Below are positions 1 to 5,275 of a DNA stretch of 5,275 nucleotides, one piece after another; within the stretch, counting starts at the first letter, position 1, and the number at the start of each line of letters is the position of its first letter. The position numbers were made by a program, and so were the translations under genes. The notes below the pieces were generated by a model, which worked only from the letters and a program-made list of their open reading frames with translations, was not told the DNA's origin and did no database searches. Location of the stretch: the NCBI GenBank assembly GCA_021823365.1, contig JAKAOD010000255.1, positions 1 through 5,275 of the forward strand, given 5' to 3'. Origin of the DNA: Actinomycetes bacterium (GTDB taxonomy: Bacteria; Actinomycetota; Acidimicrobiia; Acidimicrobiales; Bog-793).

Positions 1-339
1 GTCCCGCACCGCGGCCGCCGCGTCCGGCGTCCCCAGCGCGAACAGGACGCTCGCCGTCTTCGGCGCGGCGAACGTGAGGTCGTACGCGCGCACGGCCGAC
101 TCCCGCACCCGGAGCCGGTGGGTCTCGGAGGGGTGGCAGCCCGAGAGCACCGCTGCGAACTGGGCCGCCTCCACGCGCCCGCAGAGCCCGAGCCCGGCGG
201 CGGCGGTGCCGAGCCAACGCGACGGCAGCGGACCGGGCCGGTTCTCGCCGGTGTGGAACGCGGCGGCGTCGAACTCGAGATCCCGATCCGAGAGGTAGTA
301 GCGCCCCGTCGGGTCCGTGACGCGGGCGACCCTGAGCAC
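1..339 (-). CDS. MobF/TrwC-family relaxase domain protein, N-terminal part (gene continues beyond left edge)
   Basis: The frame is open from a GTG at 339-337 to the window edge (113 codons). Relaxases of this family nick one DNA strand through an N-terminal tyrosine and a His-rich metal site, and often carry a C-terminal helicase. Seen here: Tyr14-Tyr15 in GRYYLSD as candidate nucleophiles; then RWLGTAAAGLGL (41-52), matching the W-x-G...LGL-x-G segment of TrwC; then AYDLTFAAPKTASVLFALG (85-103), matching the DLTFSAPKSVS core with Thr for the usual Ser. The His triad would lie beyond the edge and cannot be checked. The start is well bounded: an in-frame TGA lies at 348-346 and an SD-like CAGGG at 353-349, 9 nt upstream. 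Canonical TrwC/TraI have two Tyr doublets; only one is visible here. Such genes are also common on actinobacterial chromosomes away from known conjugative elements, so transfer function is unproven. Family call is from remembered motifs, not a search. Confidence 0.85.
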   Translation of the reverse strand, partial: MLRVARVTDPTGRYYLSDRDLEFDAAAFHTGENRPGPLPSRWLGTAAAGLGLCGRVEAAQFAAVLSGCHPSETHRLRVRESAVRAYDLTFAAPKTASVLFALGTPDAAAAVRD

Positions 340-360
340 CGCAGGTCACCCTGGCGGCGG

Positions 361-380
361 CAGGGGCGCAGCCGCCCCCG
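361..380 (-). other. GC-rich hairpin in the relaxase leader
   Basis: Bases 363-368 (GGGGCG) pair with 373-378 (CGCCCC) around a 4 nt loop. In the minus-strand transcript the stem can grow by one U-G and one C-G pair to reach 361 and 380. It lies 21 nt upstream of the relaxase start codon. No U-tract follows, so it is not a canonical intrinsic terminator; it could be a weak terminator of pafBC, an mRNA structure near the ribosome site, or simply a product of high GC. Confidence 0.3.
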
Positions 381-401
381 GCGACCGAAGGGCACGTTCT
401 A

Positions 402-431
402 CCGCTTCATACGATCTCATACCCTTTCATA
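402..431 (-). repeat. Three 10 bp direct repeats, TATGA pentamers in helical phase
   Basis: On the minus strand, right after the pafBC stop codon, three consecutive 10 bp units read TATGAAAGGG (431-422), TATGAGATCG (421-412) and TATGAAGCGG (411-402). The first five bases are identical in all three and the period is exactly one helical turn, so the conserved faces would line up on one side of the DNA. Arrays of this kind are typical binding sites for proteins that dimerise head to tail on DNA, for example OmpR/PhoB-type regulators, and of iterons. Which protein binds here, if any, is unknown. Chance is less likely because AT-rich pentamers are rare in this GC-rich window. Confidence 0.6.
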
Positions 432-2462
432 TTACCGATACCGGGCACGCAACAGACGCGTCGCCGCCTCCCGGCCGACGGAGCCGAGCTCGGGCGGCGC
501 CAGCACCCGTGCTCGGGGGCCGGCTTGGAGGAGGAGCCGCTCGAGCCACGCACGGCCTCCCACCGCGACGACGACCCTGACGGCGTCGCCGGGACCCTCT
601 TCTCTCGAGAGCACGGGGACCGAGTCGGCGACCCAGCGCGCGTCGCCGCGGAGCTCGAGCGTCACCTTCTCGGCCCCGGGCCCAGGGACGAACGCCCGGT
701 CGCCCGAGTGGCCGGAGTGGCCCGAGTGGCCGGCGTCCCCCGCGTGGCCCGAGTGGCCGGCGTCCCCCGCGTGGCCCGAGTGGCCCCCCCCACGCGCGGT
801 GACCGGGCGCCCGGCCGGCCGGACCCGGCGGATCCGGTCGACGCGGAAGCGTCGCACCCCCTCGGCTCGGTGGCAGTAGGCGTCCAGGTACCAGTGGCCG
901 TCGAGCGAGAGCACCTCGAGCGGCTCGACGACGCGCTCGGTCGTCTCGTCGGTCGACGCCGAGTGGTACACGATGTCGGCCTGCTCGCCCGCGGTGGCGA
1001 GCGCCGTCACCTCGTCGAGGAGCGGAGGGGCGTCGATCCGGATCACGAGGCGGCCGTCGTCGCCGAGCAGCGCCTCGAGCTTGCCCAACGCGCGCGCGAG
1101 CGCCCCGTCGCGGTCCGCGCCCGGGACCGCAAGGATCGTGCGTGCCGATGCCGCGAGCGCCAGGCCCTCGGCGGGGGTGAGCCGGCGCGGACGGGCGAGC
1201 TCCTTGGGCAGGGAGGCCCGGACGGTCTCGTCGCTCACGACGATCTCGAGCAGCGTGTCGGGCGTGTACGGGGGGATGCCGCAGCAGGCGGCGAGCTCGA
1301 GCTCGTGGACCACCTCGCCCGGGCTCATGTCGAAACGGCTCGACAGCTCCGGGATCGGCACCTCGCCCGCCTCCGCGAGCCAGGCCACGATCGCGAGCAG
1401 CCGGCGGAGCCGTGCGCTCGCCGCGCCGCCAGGATGGCGCGCTCCAGCACGCCGGGGGACGGGGGCCGCATCGGCGGCGGTGCCGGTCGGCGCGGCGGCA
1501 GACCCGGCCGCCCCCCGCGCAGAGGCGCCCTCCTGCGACGCGGGGGCGCCGGCCGCGATCTCCTCCAGCCACGACACGACGGCCGCCCGGGACTGCGGGG
1601 GGCCGGCCACCTCTGCGTGGTCGAGCAGCCCGAGGACCCACGAGCGCAAGACGGCGAAGCTGCTCACGCCGAGCTGCACCAGCACCGACCCCTCCGGCGT
1701 GCGCTCGACGACCGCGCGCTCCCCCACCTCCGCTGCGACGCGCGGCCCTTCGACCGCATCGACGCGGACGAGGACCTGCTCGGCCTCCTCGTCGTCCCGC
1801 CAGGGGTCGAGCGCGACGTCGTCCCCGGTGTAGCCCTCGGGCACCGTCCCGCTCCCCGGCGGGCCCGCCGCGACGCGCGAGTCGACGCGGTCGACGCGGT
1901 AGGTGCGCGGCGCGGCGCGCTCGCGGTCCCAACCTGCCAGGTACCACCGGCCCCCGCGGAACTGGAGCGTCGCGGGGGCCACGATCCGCGCGGCGCCGCG
2001 GTAGGAGAAGCGGACCTCGGCCTGGGTGCGAACGGCGTCGAAGAGCGGGACGAGCGCAGCCGGTGCGTCGACCTGCGCGACGGCGTGGGCCTCCGCGACG
2101 CCCCACGCGCCCAGCTTCGCCAGCGCGTTCCTCCCGCTCGGGTCCCCGAGCTCCACGCCCGCGACGGCGAGGTGCAGCGCCGCCTGCTCGTCGGGCTCGA
2201 GCTCGGGATCGGGCAGGTAGAAGGCGTCGGGGTCGATGCGGTACCCGTACTGGTCGGGACCCTCCACCGGCTCGGTCACGACGGGGATCCCCTCGTCGCG
2301 CAGGATCCTCTTGTCGCGCTCGAACGCCTGGCGGCGGGCCGCGTGCGACGCGGGGTACCCGGGGACCGCGACCGCGATCTCATCCAGCGTGCGCGGCCGG
2401 CGCGCGTCGAGCAGCACCAGCACGAGGTCCGTCAGCCGTTCGAGGCGGTCGAGGGTCGCCAC
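432..2462 (-). CDS. pafBC: Fused PafB-PafC (PafBC) WYL-domain DNA-damage transcription activator
   Basis: In mycobacteria PafB and PafC form a heterodimer that activates LexA/RecA-independent DNA-repair genes after sensing ssDNA with its WYL domains; natural fusions are known. With V22 of the longer frame as Met1, the PafB half has an HTH (about 4-75, VPGYPASHAARRQAFERDKR), a first WYL domain (about 145-197, with GGRWYL and YRVDR) and its WCX extension (about 220-305). A 45-residue Ala/Gly/Pro linker follows. The PafC half has a second HTH (about 351-410, including ACCGIPPYTPDTLLEI), a second WYL domain (about 494-549, GHWYL and FRVDR), a His-rich triplet insert (about 560-588) and a second WCX (about 594-676). 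The GTG at 2462 is preferred because PafB proteins normally begin just before the LERLTDLVLVLL-type helix. A GTG at 2525 would add 21 Pro/Arg-rich residues with no obvious homology. The usual neighbours pafA and tatA are absent here: pilC lies upstream and a relaxase downstream. Confidence 0.88.
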   Translation of the reverse strand: MATLDRLERLTDLVLVLLDARRPRTLDEIAVAVPGYPASHAARRQAFERDKRILRDEGIPVVTEPVEGPDQYGYRIDPDAFYLPDPELEPDEQAALHLAVAGVELGDPSGRNALAKLGAWGVAEAHAVAQVDAPAALVPLFDAVRTQAEVRFSYRGAARIVAPATLQFRGGRWYLAGWDRERAAPRTYRVDRVDSRVAAGPPGSGTVPEGYTGDDVALDPWRDDEEAEQVLVRVDAVEGPRVAAEVGERAVVERTPEGSVLVQLGVSSFAVLRSWVLGLLDHAEVAGPPQSRAAVVSWLEEIAAGAPASQEGASARGAAGSAAAPTGTAADAAPVPRRAGARHPGGAASARLRRLLAIVAWLAEAGEVPIPELSSRFDMSPGEVVHELELAACCGIPPYTPDTLLEIVVSDETVRASLPKELARPRRLTPAEGLALAASARTILAVPGADRDGALARALGKLEALLGDDGRLVIRIDAPPLLDEVTALATAGEQADIVYHSASTDETTERVVEPLEVLSLDGHWYLDAYCHRAEGVRRFRVDRIRRVRPAGRPVTARGGGHSGHAGDAGHSGHAGDAGHSGHSGHSGDRAFVPGPGAEKVTLELRGDARWVADSVPVLSREEGPGDAVRVVVAVGGRAWLERLLLQAGPRARVLAPPELGSVGREAATRLLRARYR
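703..783 (-). repeat. In-frame 9 bp/27 bp minisatellite encoding Gly-His-Ser/Gly-His-Ala/Gly-Asp-Ala triplets in pafBC
   Basis: Nine consecutive 9 bp units fill 81 bp. Plus-strand units are CCCGAGTGG, CCGGAGTGG, CCCGCGTGG and CCGGCGTCC variants. Three of them form a higher-order 27 bp unit present twice without a mismatch (721-747 and 748-774), followed by a partial third copy. On the coding strand the array reads nine triplets: GHS, GHA, GDA, GHS, GHA, GDA, GHS, GHS, GHS, which is seven His and two Asp in 27 residues. It sits between the second WYL domain and its C-terminal extension, where a flexible linker is expected. The perfect 27 bp copies imply recent slippage or unequal exchange. Copy number may vary between strains without shifting the frame. 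Confidence 0.92.
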
Positions 2463-2570
2463 CGCGTCAAGCGTACGGCGCGTGCGCGCGGGTGACGGTG
2501 GGCAGGGGAAGCTTCGCCCTTGCACGCCGCGGCCCTGCGCGCCGCGGCCCTGCGCCTCGGGGCGACCGGC
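2463..2570 (-). promoter_or_regulatory. Intergenic region between pilC and pafBC
   Basis: This 108 bp gap holds the end of the pil transcript and probably the pafBC promoter. A -10-like TACGCT (2475-2470) ends 7 nt before the preferred pafBC GTG at 2462. That spacing fits a leaderless transcript starting at the GTG itself, a common actinobacterial arrangement, and would explain why no SD precedes that codon. The hexamer 17 bp further upstream (CCGTCA, 2498-2493) is a poor -35. The pilC-proximal part carries a 15 bp tandem duplication able to form a hairpin. If translation instead begins at the GTG at 2525, most of this region is coding. Confidence 0.35.
2525..2554. repeat. 15 bp tandem duplication downstream of pilC
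   Basis: The unit CGCCGCGGCCCTGCG occurs twice back to back (2525-2539 and 2540-2554). Each copy contains the palindrome GCCGCGGC (2526-2533 and 2541-2548), so the transcript could fold the two copies into an 8 bp stem with a 7 nt loop. It lies 16 bp past the pilC stop, where a terminator would be expected, but no U-tract follows. Terminator function is therefore only a possibility; a plain slippage duplication is the simpler reading. Confidence 0.6.
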
Positions 2571-3791
2571 TCAGTGCACGTACTTGATGTAGGTGAGCAT
2601 CGGCAGGTACAGGCTGATGATCACCGTGCCGACGACGCCTCCCATCATCACGACGAGGAGCGGCTCGAGGATCGACGAGAGGTTGTCGACGGTCTGGTCG
2701 ACCTCGCCCTGGTAGTAGGAGGCGGCCTTGTCGAGCATGTCGTCGAGCGCGCCGGTCTGCTCACCGACCTCGACCATCTGGACCATGAGCTGGGGGAACA
2801 GCGGGTTGGCCCGCATCGGGTCGGCGAACGGCCGTCCCTCGCGCACGGCCCGCTTGATCTCCTGGGTCGCCTTGGCGAAGACCGCGCTCCCGGTCGCCCG
2901 GGCGACGATGTCGAGCGACTCGAGGACGGGCACCCCCGACCTCGCGAGCGAGGCGAGCGTGAAGGAGAAGCGCGCGAGCGCGGTCTTGTGGAAGAGCGGC
3001 CCGAAGATCGGTGGGCGGAGCTTCAGCGCGTCCCACTTCTCGCGGCCGCGTTCGGTCCCGATCCAGCGCCGCACCCCGACGATCGTGGCGACGAGGACCC
3101 CGACGACGATCCCGACACGCCAGCTCGCCAGCGTGTTGGAGATCTCGATGACGATCCGGGTCGGCACCGGCAACGGGGCGTTCAGCGTCACGAAGAGGTT
3201 CTTGAAGACGGGGACGATCACCATCATCATCACGACGAACAGGATCGAGATGACGCTCACCACGACGACGGGGTAGGTCATCGCGCCGCGGATCTTGCGG
3301 GAGATGGCCACCTGCTTCTCGAGCGCTGTGGCGACCGACTTGAGCACGACGTCGATCGACCCGCCGACCTCCCCGGCGCGGACCATCGACACGTACAGCT
3401 CGTCGAAGACCTTCGGGTGCTTCGCCAGCGCCTCCGAGAGCGAGAGACCGCTCTCCACGGCCTCGTGGACCTCGCGGATGACCCGGCTGAAGTGCTTGTT
3501 GGCGACCTGGGCCGAGAGCACCGTGAGTGAGCGGCTGATGGACAGGCCGGACTCGACCATCGTGGCGAACTGCCGGGTGAACGCCGCGATCTCCTTGCCC
3601 TTGATCCGGTCGGTGATCCCGGGGATCTCCATGTCGGTCCGGAAGCCGGCGCGCGCCGGCATGACCGAGACCGGCAGGTACCCCATCGAGCGCAGCCGGC
3701 CCACGACGAGGGCGAGGTTGTCGCCGTCGAGCGACCCTTCGATCAGGTTGCCGCTCCGGTCGCGCACCTTGTAGTCGAACGTGGTGGCCAT
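2571..3791 (-). CDS. pilC: Type IV pilus inner-membrane platform protein PilC (GspF family)
   Basis: PilC is the polytopic membrane platform on which the PilB and PilT motors act to polymerise and retract pilin. The 406-residue length is normal. After a cytoplasmic N-terminus opening with FDYKVRDRSGNLIEGSLDG come two T2SSF domains (about 69-192 and 271-393). Each carries the family's G-E-x-x-G signature: AGEVGGSID at 139-147 and VGEQTGALDDML at 342-353. Three hydrophobic segments are seen at about 171-195, 226-241 and 374-398, the usual topology. The ATG at 3791 lies 3 bp past the pilT stop, with a strong SD (GGGGAGG, 3804-3798) 6 nt upstream inside the end of pilT, so it is almost surely co-expressed with pilT. 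No truncation or frameshift is seen. GspF of a type II secretion system is the main alternative, but the adjacent pilT argues for a pilus. Confidence 0.96.
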   Translation of the reverse strand: MATTFDYKVRDRSGNLIEGSLDGDNLALVVGRLRSMGYLPVSVMPARAGFRTDMEIPGITDRIKGKEIAAFTRQFATMVESGLSISRSLTVLSAQVANKHFSRVIREVHEAVESGLSLSEALAKHPKVFDELYVSMVRAGEVGGSIDVVLKSVATALEKQVAISRKIRGAMTYPVVVVSVISILFVVMMMVIVPVFKNLFVTLNAPLPVPTRIVIEISNTLASWRVGIVVGVLVATIVGVRRWIGTERGREKWDALKLRPPIFGPLFHKTALARFSFTLASLARSGVPVLESLDIVARATGSAVFAKATQEIKRAVREGRPFADPMRANPLFPQLMVQMVEVGEQTGALDDMLDKAASYYQGEVDQTVDNLSSILEPLLVVMMGGVVGTVIISLYLPMLTYIKYVH

Positions 3792-3794
3792 GGC

Positions 3795-4934
3795 CTACCT
3801 CCCCACCAAGTGGCTGCGGAGGTCCTCCGCGCTGCGGCATCGGTCGATCGCGACCCCTTCGCTCACGGCACGCTCGCGCACCAGCTGCGCCAGGCTCTGG
3901 TCCATGGTCTGCATGCCGTGCTGGGCACCGGTCTGCATCAGCGAGTAGATCTGGTGGGTCTTCGCCCCGCGGATGAGGTTCTGGACCGCCGGCGTGCACA
4001 TGAGGACCTCCGACGCGACTCGCCTCCCCTTCATGTCCTCGGTCGGCACCAGCTGCTGGGTGACCACGCCGGCGAGCGAGGACGCGATCTGGATGCGGAT
4101 CTGCTCCTGCTGGCTCGGCGGGAACACGTCGATCATCCGGTCGACCGTCGACGGGGCGTCCTGGGTGTGCAGGGTCGCGAACACGAGGTGGCCGGTCTCC
4201 GCCGCCGTGAGCGCGGTCGCGATGGTCTCGAGGTCGCGCATCTCGCCGACCAGGATCACGTCGGGGTCCTGGCGGAGCGCGCGCCGCAGCGCCTCGGCGA
4301 AGGACTTCGTGTCCTGACCCACCTCGCGCTGGGTGATGATCGAGCGCTTGTGCTCGTGGATGAACTCGATCGGGTCCTCGACGGTGACCACGTGCACCGG
4401 CCGCGTGCGGTTGATGACGTCGATCAGCGCCGCGAGGGTCGTCGACTTGCCCGAGCCCGTCGGTCCGGTCACGAGCACGAGGCCGCGCCGCAGGCGTGCG
4501 AAGGTCCCGACCGCGCTCGGGAGCCCGAGGGTATCGAGCTCGGGGGCCTGGTTCGGGATCGGCCGGAGGGCCACCCGGACCGTGCCGCGCTGGAGGCACA
4601 CGTTGACACGGAACCTCCCCACGTTGGCGATCTCGTGCGACGTGTCGAGCTCGTGCTCTGCTTCGAACTGCTCGCGCTGCGACTGGGTCAAGATGCCGTA
4701 GACGAGGTTCCTCAGGGCCTCGGGGTCGAGCCGCCCCACCTCCTCCATCGGCCGGAGCGCCCCGTGCAGGCGGATGGTCGGCGGCATGTTCGCGGTGAGG
4801 TGGAGGTCCGACGCGCCCACCCGCACGGCGTAGCGGAGGAGGTCGTCGACGTGCAGGGGCAGCGGCCCCGTGGACATGGAGACCAGGGGCTGTGGCGCCG
4901 TGCCGTTCAGCCCGTCGATGGAGACGTCGGTCAT
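3795..4934 (-). CDS. pilT: Type IV pilus retraction ATPase PilT
   Basis: PilT is the hexameric cytoplasmic ATPase that depolymerises the pilus for twitching or DNA uptake. The 379 residues contain an N-terminal PAS-like domain (about 28-125, with SDLHLTANMPPTIRLHG at 42-58), Walker A GPTGSGKST (157-165), the Asp box TVEDPIEF (184-191), Walker B DVILVGEMRD (225-234) and the His box TGHLVFATLHT (247-257). Near the C-terminus is AVQNLIRGAKTHQI (316-329), corresponding to the PilT-specific AIRNLIRE element though less conserved at its end; GMQTMDQSL follows. The ATG at 4934 overlaps the pilB stop in an ATGA, with a GAGGG SD 7 nt upstream (4946-4942). It adds some 25 residues before the usual PilT start; Met20 (ATG at 4877) is the alternative but lacks a clear SD. 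The PilT-type C-terminus and absence of a Cys4 zinc site distinguish it from PilB. Paralogues such as PilU cannot be excluded. Confidence 0.96.
   Translation of the reverse strand: MTDVSIDGLNGTAPQPLVSMSTGPLPLHVDDLLRYAVRVGASDLHLTANMPPTIRLHGALRPMEEVGRLDPEALRNLVYGILTQSQREQFEAEHELDTSHEIANVGRFRVNVCLQRGTVRVALRPIPNQAPELDTLGLPSAVGTFARLRRGLVLVTGPTGSGKSTTLAALIDVINRTRPVHVVTVEDPIEFIHEHKRSIITQREVGQDTKSFAEALRRALRQDPDVILVGEMRDLETIATALTAAETGHLVFATLHTQDAPSTVDRMIDVFPPSQQEQIRIQIASSLAGVVTQQLVPTEDMKGRRVASEVLMCTPAVQNLIRGAKTHQIYSLMQTGAQHGMQTMDQSLAQLVRERAVSEGVAIDRCRSAEDLRSHLVGR
3798..3804 (-). promoter_or_regulatory. Shine-Dalgarno site of pilC
   Basis: The minus strand reads GGGGAGG, 6 nt before the pilC ATG, within the last codons of pilT and directly abutting its TAG stop. 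It fixes the pilC start and suggests ribosomes can reload as they finish pilT. Confidence 0.75.
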
Positions 4935-5275
4935 GCCACCACCCTCAGGACTTCCTCCAGGGTCGTGTAGCCGGTGATGGCCTTGCGGAGGCCGTCCTGG
5001 CGCAGCGTCCGCATCCCTTGCTCGACCGCCTGGCGCTCCATCGCGAGGATCGACCGCTGCTCGATGATCATCCGCTGGACTTCTTCGGTCATCGACATCA
5101 CCTCTCCGAGGAGCATCCGTCCGTAGTACCCGGTGTTGGCGCAGGTCCCGCAGCCGGCCGCGCGGTACAGGCGCGAGACGTCGAGACCCTCGAGGTCCGT
5201 CTCCTTGTAACCGGCCGCGTAGAAGTCGGCGAGCGACGCGTCGTACGCCACCTTGCAGCGGCTGCAGAGCACCCG
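4931..5275 (-). CDS. pilB: Type IV pilus assembly ATPase PilB, C-terminal fragment (start beyond right edge)
   Basis: Only the last 114 codons and the TGA stop lie in the window. PilB/GspE ATPases drive pilin polymerisation. The fragment holds the family's tetracysteine zinc element: Cys4 and Cys7 in LCSRCK and Cys42 and Cys45 in GCGTC (counted from the window edge). TGYYGRMLLGEVM follows, the standard sequence after the zinc site, and then the helical C-terminal tail ending in TLEEVLRVVA. The upstream Walker motifs are out of view. The frame continues unbroken to the edge (CGG before the GTG at 5272), so that GTG is internal and not a start. The stop overlaps the pilT ATG by 4 bp. GspE of a type II secretion system has the same zinc element; the pilT neighbour favours PilB. 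Confidence 0.93.
   Translation of the reverse strand, partial: RVLCSRCKVAYDASLADFYAAGYKETDLEGLDVSRLYRAAGCGTCANTGYYGRMLLGEVMSMTEEVQRMIIEQRSILAMERQAVEQGMRTLRQDGLRKAITGYTTLEEVLRVVA

Larger units (their letters stand above)
340..431 (-). promoter_or_regulatory. Intergenic leader between pafBC and the relaxase gene
   Basis: This 92 bp gap between the pafBC stop (TAA, 434-432) and the relaxase GTG (339) is the likely control region for the relaxase. Its pafBC-proximal third (about 402-431) is conspicuously AT-richer than its surroundings and holds three phased TATGA pentamers that also resemble -10 hexamers (TATGAA, TATGAG). The rest is GC-rich and contains a hairpin (361-380) and an SD-like CAGGG (353-349). 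No convincing -35 hexamer is seen, so the exact promoter is undecided. Read-through from pafBC is equally possible, since both genes point the same way. Confidence 0.45.

Noticed and set aside
118..879. Plus-strand frame with a repeated Pro-Glu-Trp-Pro peptide
   Set aside because: The repeat peptide is the complement of the GHS/GHA/GDA minisatellite, and the rest of the frame is antisense to the relaxase and pafBC genes.
427..2106. Minus-strand 559-codon frame offset from pafBC
   Set aside because: Arg/Gly/Pro-rich shadow with no motif, overlapping pafBC in another frame.
525..2495. A 656-codon open frame on the plus strand across the pafBC region
   Set aside because: It is antisense to a gene with clear HTH and WYL motifs; its product is a low-complexity Arg/Gly/Asp-rich string, typical of a shadow frame in GC-rich DNA.
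2506..2521. Near-palindrome around GAAGCTTC as a terminator or operator
   Set aside because: The 8 bp core is short, the arms are interrupted by a mismatch, and no U-tract follows on either strand.
2463..2525. PafBC self-activation site (the mycobacterial RecA-independent TTGTC-type motif upstream of the -10)
   Set aside because: Nothing resembling that motif stands at the expected distance before TACGCT, and none is seen upstream of the relaxase either.
2520..3530. Plus-strand frame with runs of Asp and His (DDHHHHHDEQ)
   Set aside because: The His run is the complement of the Met/Val-rich membrane segment of PilC (VVMMMVIVP); the frame is antisense to a well-supported gene.
1..5275. tRNA, rRNA, CRISPR arrays, insertion sequences or attachment sites
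   Set aside because: No spaced repeats, transposase motifs, terminal inverted repeats or tRNA-like cloverleafs were seen on reading either strand by eye.

Overview
The window is a very GC-rich stretch in which every convincing gene lies on the minus strand, so the biological order runs from right to left: the end of a type IV pilus (T4P) assembly ATPase gene (pilB), pilT, pilC, a fused PafB-PafC WYL-domain regulator, and the first 113 codons of a MobF/TrwC-type relaxase that runs off the left edge. PafBC is characteristic of Actinomycetota. A PilT-bearing type IVa pilus set together with a TrwC-like protein points to a deep-branching, high-GC lineage such as Acidimicrobiia, Nitriliruptoria or Thermoleophilia. 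That placement is inference; no rRNA or other marker gene is present.

Right part (2571-5275): pilB, pilT and pilC form a tight transcription unit. pilB stop and pilT start share an ATGA overlap, and pilT and pilC are 3 bp apart with a strong Shine-Dalgarno (SD) inside the end of pilT. Together they supply the extension motor, the retraction motor and the inner-membrane platform of a type IVa pilus. The unit's promoter and any prepilin or pilMNO genes are outside the window.

Middle part (432-2570): a 108 bp GC-rich gap with a 15 bp tandem duplication separates pilC from a fused pafBC gene of about 676 codons. In characterised actinobacteria PafBC is the activator of the LexA-independent DNA-damage response and is triggered by single-stranded DNA. 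This copy has an unusual insert of nine Gly-His-Ser/Gly-His-Ala/Gly-Asp-Ala triplets, encoded by an 81 bp minisatellite, between the second WYL domain and its C-terminal extension.

Left part (1-431): a 92 bp intergenic region carries three TATGA pentamers at exact 10 bp intervals and a GC hairpin. It leads into a GTG-started reading frame recognisable as a relaxase N-terminus, with a Tyr-Tyr doublet, the W-L-G...LGL...G segment and a DLTFxAPK motif. The most interesting points are the histidine-rich minisatellite in PafBC, the helically phased pentamers, and the placement of an ssDNA-sensing regulator directly upstream of an ssDNA-processing enzyme.
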